DNA from: Deltaproteobacteria bacterium
Lineage (GTDB): Bacteria; Desulfobacterota; SM23-61
Length of the DNA stretch: 6,083 nucleotides
Assembly (NCBI GenBank): GCA_026388915.1
Contig: JAPLIW010000305.1
Location: 1 to 6,083, forward strand
Direction: 5' to 3'
Shown here: one piece after another, positions 1 to 5,804 of the stretch
Position numbering within the stretch: the first letter of the stretch is position 1
How the letters are laid out: every line of letters begins with the position of its first letter
The notes under the pieces: generated by a model
What the model was told of the DNA's origin: nothing
The model's input: only the letters and a program-made list of their open reading frames with translations
Database searches by the model: none
Program-made: the position numbers and the translations under genes

Positions 1-245
1 CGGTGGGCTTCCGGGGTAGCAGGGGTGACACGTAGGGGAAGTCATGCGGGGTAGCACGGGAGGCCCTTGCAGGTAATGTGCAGGACAGAAACGGGGGGAT
101 ATAAGGAAACGAAGTTCCCTTCGGCCTGTAAGGGAGTCGGAGTTGCCCATAGTACCGATTGGATTCCAAAGCAGGAGAACTTTGGGAGAGGGAAGGGGCA
201 ATGCTTTCATCATGTTTCTGAAGGAGGGAAGGAAGGAGATTGCCG

Positions 246-380
246 GTGAGGCTAGAAACTCCAGAGAAGATCCGGGAGCTTCAGAGGAAACTATACCAGA
301 AGGCCAAGCAGGAGTTGCGAAAGCCGCTGGAAGAAGATGATCGGAAAGCCGTACTCGGGAAAACTGAATGTACGGTTTGA
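246..380 (+). pseudogene. Group II intron reverse transcriptase, N-terminal remnant
   Basis: This is a 44-codon frame starting at GTG with a good Shine-Dalgarno (GGAAGGAG at 231-238, 7 nt before the start). Residues 4-23 contain KIRELQRKLYQKAKQE, the characteristic N-terminus of bacterial group II intron RTs of the LtrA type, which normally continues into an FRFY-LYDKIYR segment and then the RT palm motifs. Here none of the RT, maturase (X) or endonuclease domains follow. After residue 23 the frame runs through intron RNA sequence, including domain V, and stops at 378-380. The product cannot be a functional RT. Junction sequence near 314-340 is unassigned; an 8-bp direct repeat GAAAGCCG occurs at 319-326 and 344-351, close to where the deletion must lie. 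Confidence 0.72.
346..378 (+). ncRNA. Group II intron domain V hairpin
   Basis: This 33-nt hairpin is the catalytic core of group II introns. The proximal helix is AAGCCGT/ACGGTTT, and the catalytic AGC triad sits at 347-349. The distal arm is TCGG/CTGA (one G-U pair) closed by a GAAAA loop. From memory, related introns have a fully paired distal helix and a CG bulge. Here the base of the distal helix is a C-A mismatch and the bulge reads TG, which may indicate decay. It is followed by a domain VI-like stem (387-394 with 418-425) with candidate branch adenosines at 426 or 428. The match to the domain V consensus is by eye. Confidence 0.72.
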
Positions 381-434
381 TGAGGGGGAGTTGGAAATAG
401 AGCTCTTGGCCACTACGCCAGCTCCATACTCTAC

Positions 435-624
435 CCTTTCCCGCGTACTACTGGCGGAAAAGCTCACCTGCATTTTTGTCGTCGGCTTTTATGTATGAGG
501 GACATCCTATAATCCCCCGGTCAAGAGAAAAGTGAAAATCGAGTAAGAATGAAGAGATACCAAACAGGCCATTTCCAGAATACACTTATCTATCTATAAT
601 TCTACAAAGGTCTTTAATTTTCCA
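435..624. other. AT-rich spacer with no identifiable gene
   Basis: This stretch lies between the inferred 3' end of the intron and the end of the disrupted HTH gene. I see no reading frame with recognisable protein sequence on either strand and no convincing terminator. A TATAAT occurs at 508-513 on the plus strand, but there is no acceptable -35 box at the right distance. Confidence 0.5.
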
Positions 625-701
625 CTATCTCAGCCTACCATCATAGCTTGCTTTGACCTTCTTGTCCTCACACCACTGAACAATGTCTTCCTTCTTGAAC
701 A

Positions 702-735
702 TACTAAGGAGTCCATTATAGTCTAAACATGAATT
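702..735 (+). repeat. Left terminal inverted repeat of the MITE
   Basis: This is the left arm of the imperfect 34-bp terminal inverted repeat, including the TA target copy at 702-703. It matches the reverse complement of 867-900 at 27 of 34 positions, best over the outer 22. Confidence 0.78.
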
Positions 736-764
736 GGAGGGCGTTGCCTTTTAAAACCCTCGAA

Positions 765-846
765 CTGGATTCCGGCTTTCGCCGGAGTGACGAACGTTAG
801 AAAGGCATGGTTCTTGGTTGTCATTCCGGCGGAAGCCGGAATCCAG
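765..846. repeat. Nested palindromic repeat of the WIPASAGMT/TPAKAGIQ type
   Basis: Two arms, 765-791 and 820-846, are inverted copies of each other (25 of 27 positions match) separated by 28 nt. Each arm also contains an internal CCGGC/GCCGG dyad. Translated by chance on the minus strand they give WIPASAGMT and TPAKAGIQ, phrases seen in many spurious bacterial protein predictions because this repeat is widely dispersed. It lies wholly inside the TA-flanked element, off-centre (29 nt of unpaired sequence on the left, 20 nt on the right), so it may be a later insertion into it. It can form a strong stem-loop in RNA or single-stranded DNA. Confidence 0.8.
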
Positions 847-866
847 GATGATGAAAAGAAAGACAG

Positions 867-900
867 AATTCCTGTCCAGATAATTATGGCCTCATTAGTA
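867..900 (-). repeat. Right terminal inverted repeat of the MITE
   Basis: This is the right arm of the terminal inverted repeat, including the TA target copy at 899-900. The outermost bases (TACTAA on the minus strand) are identical to the left end; mismatches are scattered inward. Confidence 0.78.
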
Positions 901-1136
901 ACTCTCCGGCCTATCTTGGAATAGGGAATCTTCCTTTGGTAAATCCAGCTGAAGATGGTCGACTTGCTTATTTGTAAATACTCTGCCAGCTGGGGGACCG
1001 TCATGTACTCCCCCTTCGATTTGGAAGGAATAGGAATAATTGTCGTTTCCACCCTTCCCAACAAGTAAGGTTTTAATAGCTCCACCACCCTTTGGGCGAT
1101 GGAGTCGATGTTTTGGGGTTCAAGTTGGGCTTTCAT

Positions 1137-1309
1137 GGCAGGAATTATATCATGCGTTGGAGGGGGTTCCCCACGATTCATCATTATTATCTTGGATCAA
1201 AACCTTCTGAAAATCGAATCGTCGAAGGTGAAGGATATCGAAATCAATATGGCTTTGGTGAGGAGCGAGGGGTTTAGATTTGGAAAAATTCCCAAGGCGG
1301 GCGCATTGC
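1137..1309. other. Spacer between the CoA-ligase gene and the HTH gene
   Basis: This is the 3' end of the operon and the upstream region of the HTH gene. No intrinsic terminator with a T-run is visible after the stop at 1310. The only dyad is a weak, G-T containing TTGGGAATTTTTCCAA on the minus strand (1279-1294). The right-hand part is upstream sequence that could carry operators for the HTH gene. Confidence 0.45.
1144..1152 (-). promoter_or_regulatory. Extended -10 promoter of the HTH gene, possibly leaderless
   Basis: On the minus strand this reads TGATATAAT, a perfect extended -10 (TGnTATAAT). Its last base is 7 nt from the A of ATG 1136, so transcription would begin at or next to the start codon. 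That would give a leaderless message, in keeping with the absence of a Shine-Dalgarno before this ATG. There is no good -35 box, which extended -10 promoters can tolerate. A 10-bp palindrome GGGGTTCCCC (1163-1172) lies just upstream and could be an operator; this is inference. Confidence 0.42.
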
Positions 1310-2734
1310 TTAGCCTTTTCTATTCCGAAACCCGGTATATTGGTAGATTAAACTCGCCACCCGCGAGGTTTGTTCGGGCCACTCGAAACACGGGATTTCT
1401 TCCGATTCCAGGATGTCCATGTTGGCGATATATTCCCGCGACGAGGCCCAGCAGACATAAGTGGGCTTCCGGATCCCCTTTTCCCGCTGACAGCGGTGGA
1501 CCGCATCGCGAACGGCCGCGGATACCTCCCGCATCATGGCCGACCGGTGAAGCAGGATGGGTATGACGATGTCGATTTCGGGGGATTCATAGAAAGACTC
1601 GATACACTTGGGGTATACCTCAACAAACCTCGGCCAGATGGTGGTCATATCCACTGGATTTTTCACCGTGGCGTAGGCCGGCATCAGGGATTTTAGCTTT
1701 TCCTGAAGGTTGGAAGAAAGTTCCGGCACCGAGAGGCCTTTTTCCGCGCAAAAATCGGTGAGTTCCACCGCGGTTCCCCCCGAATTGGTGACGATCGCCA
1801 CGCGATCCCCTTGCGGGAGGGGCTGCCAGGCCAATGCCTTGGCCACCTGGAACATTTCCACGCCGTTGGCGACCCGGATCATCCCCGCCCCCTCGAAGGC
1901 GGCCCGCTGGAGAGCGAAGGAGCCGGGAGGCGTTGCGGTGTGGTACTGGATGGACCGCTGGCCATCCGGGGTCCTCCCCTGTTTGCAGATCACAATCGGC
2001 TTGCGAAGGGAAAGTCGCTTCGCCTCGGCGAAGAACGCCGATTCCTCTTCGATGGATTCACAATAAAAACCGATGACCTGAGTTTCGGGGTCTTCCGCCA
2101 AATACCTCAGGATTTCATCATCCTTGAGGTCACATTTATTCCCCAACCCGATGATCTTGGCTACCTTTAAGTGGTGATCCCGCGCCAGAGCGCAGACGGC
2201 CATTCCATAGGCCCCGCTTTGCACCACAAAAGAAATCTTCCCGCCCCCTTCGGGCATGATCACGGCAATGGAAGCGTTGAGCTTGGCGGTACAGTTGAGA
2301 ACCCCGAAACAGTTGGGCCCCATCAGACGAAGACCCCACCCTTTGGCCCGCCGGGCGACCTCGTCCTGAAGGGCCTTTCCCGCCGGCCCGACTTCCGCAA
2401 ACCCCGAGGTAATAAGGACTCCGCCGGGGACTCCTTTCCGCCCGCATTGGTCGATTACGGATCGCACTGCTTCCACCGGTACAATGATAAAGGCCAAATC
2501 AATGGGGCCCGGGACTTGATCCAGGTTCGAATAGGCCGGCAGCCCGAGGATTTCTTTTTCTTCGGGATGGATGGGATAAATCTTTCCAGGATAGGCCCCT
2601 TGGAGGTTTTTGAGACAGACATAGCCGACCTTCCCGGGCTGGTTCGAAGCTCCGAATAAGGCAATACTCTTCGGGTTGAACAGGGCATCCAGAACTTGAA
2701 ATTCATTCTTCAGGGGATCCGGGACATTCTTCAA
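1310..2734 (-). CDS. CoA-binding protein, NDP-forming acyl-CoA synthetase alpha-type subunit
   Basis: This 474-residue cytoplasmic protein is related to the alpha subunit of ADP-forming acetyl/acyl-CoA synthetases, which interconvert an acyl-CoA plus ADP and phosphate with an acid, CoA and ATP. Residues about 14-135 are the CoA-binding domain (LFNPKSIALFGAS, then KIYPIHP). Residues about 136-290 are the first succinyl-CoA-ligase-like domain (LMGPNCFGVLN at 137-147, VVQSGAYG at 170-177). A histidine at 265 (QYHTATPPG) is in the place of the phosphorylated histidine of this family, where HTG is commoner. Residues about 310-460 are the second ligase-like domain (VAIVTNSGG, VKNPVDMTT). The ATP-grasp beta domain found fused in 700-residue relatives, or as a separate gene, is absent here, so a partner elsewhere is inferred. 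Start is TTG 2734, overlapping the tctA stop as TTGA, with a strong AAGGAGGAGA site; no usable ATG is near. Its place after tctA suggests it acts on the imported acid. The substrate is unknown. Confidence 0.88.
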   Translation of the reverse strand: MKNVPDPLKNEFQVLDALFNPKSIALFGASNQPGKVGYVCLKNLQGAYPGKIYPIHPEEKEILGLPAYSNLDQVPGPIDLAFIIVPVEAVRSVIDQCGRKGVPGGVLITSGFAEVGPAGKALQDEVARRAKGWGLRLMGPNCFGVLNCTAKLNASIAVIMPEGGGKISFVVQSGAYGMAVCALARDHHLKVAKIIGLGNKCDLKDDEILRYLAEDPETQVIGFYCESIEEESAFFAEAKRLSLRKPIVICKQGRTPDGQRSIQYHTATPPGSFALQRAAFEGAGMIRVANGVEMFQVAKALAWQPLPQGDRVAIVTNSGGTAVELTDFCAEKGLSVPELSSNLQEKLKSLMPAYATVKNPVDMTTIWPRFVEVYPKCIESFYESPEIDIVIPILLHRSAMMREVSAAVRDAVHRCQREKGIRKPTYVCWASSREYIANMDILESEEIPCFEWPEQTSRVASLIYQYTGFRNRKG

Positions 2735-4233
2735 CCGATATCTCCTCCTTTGGGCCGCTTTTTCAGCCCGGGAATAAGCGGGGAAACGAGTAGGAAAATG
2801 GCTCCAGCAAAGAAAAATAGGGCGATCGGCCGGGTAACGAAAATCGTAAAGCTGCCGTGGGACATAATCAAGGATTGCCGGAGGGCGTTTTCCATCAGGG
2901 GGCTCAGGACAAAGGCCAAGATCATCGGAGCCCCCTCGTACTCGAACTTTTTCATCAGAAAGCCCACGATGCCAAATAGGATCATGATCGCCACTTCCAC
3001 GACGTTATTATTCAGGCTGTAACTTCCAATCAGGCAGAAAAGCAGAATCAGGGGGAACAAGATCGGATAGGGGATTTTGAGGATCCGGACCCAGATCCCG
3101 ATGAGGGGTAAATTCAAGATAAGGAGCATTACGTTACCGATATACATGCTCCCGATCACCCCCCAGAAGACGTCTGCGTGCTGCTTCATGAGAAGGGGGC
3201 CGGGTTTGATCCCATGGATCAGAAGCGCTCCCAGAAGAATGGCCATGACGACATTCGCCGGGATTCCCAGGGTTAGCAAAGGGATAAAAGCCCCCTGGCT
3301 GGCGGCATTATTGGCCGACTCCGGGGAGGCCACCCCTTCAATGGCGCCGGTTCCGAACTTTTCCGGATGTTTGGAAATTCGTTTTTCCAGGGCATAGGCG
3401 GCGAAGGAGGCGATGACCGCCCCTCCCCCCGGCAATATCCCGAGGAAAAAACCGATGAGGCTGCCCCGGATCATGGGGAAGAGCGAGACCCGCCAGTCCT
3501 CCCGGGTCGGCAGCAAATTGGAGATTCTGGTTTTGAATACCTCTCTTTTCGTCGCCTGCTCGTCGATGTTGAACAGGACTTCGGAGATCCCAAAGAGTCC
3601 CATGATGACGGGCACGAGGCCCAGCCCGTCCATGAGGGTATAGCTGCGATATGTAAACCGCTCCAACCCCGAGATGGTATCGGTCCCGATGATTCCCAGG
3701 AAGATGCCCACGCAGGCCATCATCAAGGCTTTTACCATGGATCCGCTCGCGAGATAGGTCAAAACGGTCAATCCCAAAAACATCAGGGTGAAGTATTCCG
3801 GCGGACCAAATTTCAAGGCCAAATTCGCCAGGGGCGGGGCGATGAGCATGATGAGGATAACGGCCATCGTACCCGCAATGAAAGAGCCAAAGGCCGCGAT
3901 CCCCAGGGCCGGACCCGCCCGCCCCTTGCGGGCCATCTGGTAGCCGTCCAGGCAGGTAACCACCGAAGCGGCTTCTCCGGGGATATTGACCAGAATGGAA
4001 GTCGTGGATCCGCCGTACATAGCCCCATAATAGATTCCTCCCAACATGATGAGCGCCGCCACAGGGGTGATATGGAAGGTGGAAGGAAGGAGAAGGGAAA
4101 TGGTGGCCACGGGCCCCAACCCGGGCAAAACCCCGACGAGGGTGCCGATCAGAACGCCCAAGAAGCAGAAAAACAGGTTGTTGGGCTGAGCGGCAATGGA
4201 AAAGGCCATATAGAGATTATCAAAGAATTCCAT
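2731..4233 (-). CDS. tctA: TctA, large membrane subunit of a tripartite tricarboxylate-type transporter
   Basis: This is the channel-forming inner-membrane protein of a TTT-family secondary transporter, driven by an ion gradient and fed by the periplasmic protein TctC. It is 500 residues from ATG 4233, the usual family length, with about a dozen hydrophobic segments. Both internally related halves carry their signature: GVLPGLGP at 34-41 followed by GGIYYGAMYGGSTTSI and NIPGEA (to residue 88), and in the second half GILPGGG followed by FGTGAIEGVASPESANNAA and LGIPANV. A longer frame opens at a TTG at 4278 inside tctB, but ATG 4233 fits the family start and lies 2 nt after the tctB stop. There is only a weak Shine-Dalgarno, so translation is probably coupled to tctB. 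A charged open frame on the opposite strand (3367-4239) is a shadow. Confidence 0.95.
   Translation of the reverse strand: MEFFDNLYMAFSIAAQPNNLFFCFLGVLIGTLVGVLPGLGPVATISLLLPSTFHITPVAALIMLGGIYYGAMYGGSTTSILVNIPGEAASVVTCLDGYQMARKGRAGPALGIAAFGSFIAGTMAVILIMLIAPPLANLALKFGPPEYFTLMFLGLTVLTYLASGSMVKALMMACVGIFLGIIGTDTISGLERFTYRSYTLMDGLGLVPVIMGLFGISEVLFNIDEQATKREVFKTRISNLLPTREDWRVSLFPMIRGSLIGFFLGILPGGGAVIASFAAYALEKRISKHPEKFGTGAIEGVASPESANNAASQGAFIPLLTLGIPANVVMAILLGALLIHGIKPGPLLMKQHADVFWGVIGSMYIGNVMLLILNLPLIGIWVRILKIPYPILFPLILLFCLIGSYSLNNNVVEVAIMILFGIVGFLMKKFEYEGAPMILAFVLSPLMENALRQSLIMSHGSFTIFVTRPIALFFFAGAIFLLVSPLIPGLKKRPKGGDIG
2741..2750 (-). promoter_or_regulatory. Shine-Dalgarno that fixes the TTG start of the CoA-ligase gene
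   Basis: AAGGAGGAGA on the minus strand lies inside the last codons of tctA. AGGAGG is 9 nt from the TTG at 2734. It is the strongest such site in the operon apart from that of tctC, and it supports TTG as the start with a 4-nt overlap (TTGA) with tctA. Confidence 0.75.
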
Positions 4234-4235
4234 GG

Positions 4236-4691
4236 TTAAATCCCGAAGATGCCCTTGGGAAGCTGAGTTTTCAACCAAACCTCAAAGACGATATAGGAAG
4301 CAATGGAGGCCAAGGCGCTGCCCCCAATGGCCACGACCCAGCGCTGGGGCTCCACGAACCGAAAAAGCATGACCAGAAGAAGGAAGGTGCTGACCAGGAA
4401 TCCCAGGAAATCCAGGAACAGAGCATAGCCGAACAAAACGCCGAGGATGACCAGGAGGCTCTTCCATCTCTCTGGGGAGTACCATCCCTGGCGAGTCCTT
4501 TCCTCCGTCCGGAATCGAGCCTGGAAAAAAACCGTGAGCGACGAGATGGCCAGACCGATTCCCGCCCCCAATGGCAAGAACCCGGGCCCCGGATCCCGCC
4601 ATGAACCCAAAGGCAGCCGCAAGGACTCAATGCCGATATAGAAGGCAAAGGCCAGCCATAGTAAGCTGCTCATCTGGTCATATTTTTTCAT
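4236..4691 (-). CDS. tctB: TctB, small membrane subunit of the TTT transporter
   Basis: This 151-residue protein has four predicted membrane segments (about residues 8-26, 38-56, 78-110 as a pair, and 118-138), the normal architecture of TctB. The motif DPGPGFLP at 33-40 corresponds to the conserved GPG-FP segment after the first membrane helix. TctB is poorly conserved in sequence across the family; identification rests on this motif, size, topology and position between tctC and tctA. Its exact role is unclear, but it is needed with TctA for transport. Start ATG 4691 has AAAGGAG at 4702-4708, 10 nt upstream. It is separated from tctC by 94 nt containing a strong hairpin. Confidence 0.92.
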   Translation of the reverse strand: MKKYDQMSSLLWLAFAFYIGIESLRLPLGSWRDPGPGFLPLGAGIGLAISSLTVFFQARFRTEERTRQGWYSPERWKSLLVILGVLFGYALFLDFLGFLVSTFLLLVMLFRFVEPQRWVVAIGGSALASIASYIVFEVWLKTQLPKGIFGI

Positions 4692-4745
4692 TTCCTGAAG
4701 GCTCCTTTGCAGACCCTGGAAAAGGCTTTCCCCACGATGGGATGC

Positions 4746-4776
4746 GTCCCGGGGAACCCCCTGGACTCCCCGGGAC
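4746..4776 (-). promoter_or_regulatory. GC-rich hairpin in the tctC-tctB intergenic region
   Basis: A perfect 10-bp inverted repeat (arms 4746-4755 and 4767-4776, GTCCCGGGGA/TCCCCGGGAC) with an 11-nt loop lies 9 nt after the tctC stop. There is no T-run after it on the minus strand, so it is not a standard intrinsic terminator. I infer an mRNA-stabilising or partial attenuation element that lets the binding protein be made in excess of TctB and TctA, as is common when a solute-binding protein gene precedes membrane genes. Confidence 0.6.
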
Positions 4777-4785
4777 CGTTAGGAG

Positions 4786-5778
4786 CTATTTGGCTACCAC
4801 CCCAATCTCTGAGGCTACCTTGTAGATCAGATCGTATTCCCGGGAAAACCGGGCGGCGGTCTGCTGGGGCGTGTGGGGAGACGTCCATACTTCCACCCTG
4901 GCCATTCCTGCTCTAATCTCTTGGCCGTATTTGGCGAAGGCCTTCTCCTGGGCCGCGACTAAGGTATCGACGACCCCCTTCGGCGTTCCCTTGGGCACAC
5001 ACAAGGAGTACCAGGCGGATAGGGAGATCGGGTACCCCATCTCCTTGAAGGTCGGAATATCGGGAAGGGGCTCGAGCCTCTGATCGGTGGCCACCCCGAT
5101 GATTTTGATCGACCCGGAATCGAGGAGTCCCCCTGCCCCGGTCGTAAAGGATGCCTGCACATGTCCGCCCAGCATGGCGCTGATCGCTTCAGCCGTCGAT
5201 TTATAAGGCACATGGGTGAGCTTGATTCCCGCTTGTTTGCTCAGCATCTCGATGACAAAATCCGCGGCGGTGAGCTTTCCATAGGAGCCCACGATCACAC
5301 TCCCCGGCGATTTCTTGGCGGCATCCACCAGGTCCTTCAGCGTGCTCCATGGAGCATCTTTCTTTACCGGTACCCATATGGGAGTCCCCCCGTAAATTCC
5401 CATGTAAAGGAAATCCTCCCATCGGTAATCCATTTTTTTTACGATGGGCGAAAGGACGAGGGGGGTCGAGCTTCCCACCAGGATGGTATACCCATCCGGT
5501 TTGGCCTTAGCCACAAAGGCCGCCCCTAGGGACCCGCCCCCGCCCGGCTTGTACTGGCTCATGATGGGCTGTCCTAAAAACTCGGCCATCTTTTCGGCCA
5601 AGACCTTACTGCCAAGGTCGGCGGCTCCCCCTGGAGCATACGGTACGATCAGGTTGATCGGCCGGTCCGGGTACTTTTCCGCCCCCGTCACAGGTCCCGC
5701 AGTGATTCCACCGGCCATGAAGCAAACGAGAAAAATGATGCCTACCCGGACCAGACCCTTTTTAACCATCCCTTTCAT
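4786..5778 (-). CDS. tctC: TctC/Bug-family periplasmic solute-binding protein
   Basis: This 330-residue extracytoplasmic binding protein captures an organic acid for the TctAB membrane complex. A signal peptide is evident: basic MKGMVKKGLVR, a hydrophobic core GIIFLVCFMAGGI, and a probable cleavage around VTGA-EKYPDRP (residue 33-34). The mature part has the Bug fold signatures: YPDRPINLIVPYAPGGAAD (37-54), where the PGGAAD loop helps hold the ligand carboxylate; PGGGGSLGAAFVAKAKPDGYT (79-98); HVPYKSTAEAISAMLGGHV (189-207); and VPKGTPKGVVDTL (261-273). The Bug family binds diverse acids (citrate, glutamate, nicotinate, terephthalate and others), so the ligand cannot be read from these motifs. 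ATG 5778 is preferred because AAGGAGGG (5783-5790) lies 4 nt upstream. It is probably co-transcribed with the genes downstream. Confidence 0.94.
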   Translation of the reverse strand: MKGMVKKGLVRVGIIFLVCFMAGGITAGPVTGAEKYPDRPINLIVPYAPGGAADLGSKVLAEKMAEFLGQPIMSQYKPGGGGSLGAAFVAKAKPDGYTILVGSSTPLVLSPIVKKMDYRWEDFLYMGIYGGTPIWVPVKKDAPWSTLKDLVDAAKKSPGSVIVGSYGKLTAADFVIEMLSKQAGIKLTHVPYKSTAEAISAMLGGHVQASFTTGAGGLLDSGSIKIIGVATDQRLEPLPDIPTFKEMGYPISLSAWYSLCVPKGTPKGVVDTLVAAQEKAFAKYGQEIRAGMARVEVWTSPHTPQQTAARFSREYDLIYKVASEIGVVAK

Positions 5779-5782
5779 GTTT

Positions 5783-5790
5783 CCCTCCTT
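5783..5790 (-). promoter_or_regulatory. Shine-Dalgarno of tctC
   Basis: AAGGAGGG, preceded on the minus strand by a run of A residues, is at a functional distance from ATG 5778 and selects it over the in-frame ATG at 5769. It lies beyond the point where SDR homology ends, so tctC keeps its own translation signal despite the damage upstream. Confidence 0.75.
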
Positions 5791-5804
5791 TTTTTTGCAT
5801 TTTA

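Larger units (their letters stand above)
1..434 (+). mobile_element. Group II intron, internally deleted, 5' end off window
   Basis: I read this as a group II intron that has lost most of its reverse transcriptase/maturase. Seen in the sequence: a purine-rich structured leader (1-245) with no convincing gene, the first part of a group II RT (KIRELQRKLYQKAKQE, from GTG 246), then immediately the 3' end of an intron. That end comprises a domain V hairpin at 346-378 and a domain VI-like stem (387-394 pairing with 418-425), then CCATACTCTAC ending near 434, which fits the usual AY 3' end. In intact family members the RT continues for roughly 400 or more residues between these two parts, so a large internal deletion is inferred. 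The GUGYG-type 5' boundary is not visible and probably lies before base 1. The 3' boundary is approximate. Assignment rests on recognised RT and domain V sequence, not on a fold calculation. Confidence 0.75.
702..900. mobile_element. MITE-like element with TA target duplication
   Basis: This non-coding element of 195 bp (704-898) is flanked by TA on both sides (702-703 and 899-900). Its ends are inverted repeats: the left begins TACTAAGGAGTCCATTAT and the right, read inward on the other strand, begins TACTAATGAGGCCATAAT. They match at 18 of 22 positions, and weaker matching continues to 34 bp (27 of 34; 702-735 with 867-900). TA duplication is the hallmark of IS630/Tc1/mariner transposases, so mobilisation in trans by such an enzyme is inferred. 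No transposase is encoded. Insertion is inside the HTH gene, and removal of element plus one TA exactly restores its frame, which strongly supports both boundaries. Confidence 0.82.
625..1136 (-). pseudogene. Excisionase/MerR-type HTH protein gene interrupted by a MITE
   Basis: The first 79 codons (ATG 1136 to 900) encode a polar N-terminal helix (IDSIAQRVVELLKPYL) and then the HTH_17/excisionase core MTVPQLAEYLQISKST with FSWIYQRKIPYSKIGRRV. The last 25 codons lie at 702-625 and begin MFKKEDIVQW, which is the usual end of this domain. The 197 bp between (an element plus one TA) separates them. Joining 900 to 702 gives KIGRRV-MFKKEDIVQW in frame and a 104-residue protein, a normal size for small HTH_17 proteins that bind DNA as excisionases or antitoxin/phage-type regulators. 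As the DNA stands, translation after residue 79 reads through the element and stops at 723, giving about 137 residues with a foreign tail and no wing strand. I chose ATG 1136 over ATG 1184 because family members start near this helix and because an extended -10 box lies just upstream. Target and partner are unknown. Confidence 0.8.

Noticed and set aside
67..249. A 60-codon plus-strand frame starting MQVMCRTETG
   Set aside because: It lies in the intron leader; such frames upstream of group II RTs are often annotated but reflect structured RNA sequence. No domain and no ribosome site support it.
143..340. A 65-codon plus-strand frame overlapping the RT remnant
   Set aside because: It is in the wrong frame relative to the recognisable RT N-terminus (from 246), with low-complexity Glu/Gly/Arg composition.
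508..513. TATAAT on the plus strand as a promoter
   Set aside because: There is no -35 box at 16-18 nt, no extended -10 TG, and no gene downstream on that strand.
723..899. The C-terminal 59 residues of the HTH reading frame (TNEAIIIWTG... WIPASAGMT... TPAKAGIQ)
   Set aside because: They are translated from the inserted element and its palindrome, not from the original gene.
1279..1294. TTGGGAATTTTTCCAA on the minus strand as an operon terminator
   Set aside because: The stem is short and AT-rich with a G-T pair and no T-run follows, so it does not meet the standard for an intrinsic terminator.
1099..1566. A 155-codon plus-strand frame across the HTH start and the end of the CoA-ligase gene
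   Set aside because: It is opposite two better-supported genes and has no recognisable protein sequence.
3367..4239. A 290-codon open frame on the plus strand, opposite tctA
   Set aside because: It is antisense to a clearly conserved membrane protein, very rich in charged residues and proline/glycine with no recognisable domain, and arises from codon bias of tctA.
4231..4278. TTG at 4278 as the tctA start, giving 515 residues
   Set aside because: The added 15 residues (MVENSASQGHLRDLT) do not resemble TctA N-termini, lie inside tctB, and the ATG at 4233 sits 2 nt after the tctB stop with normal family length.
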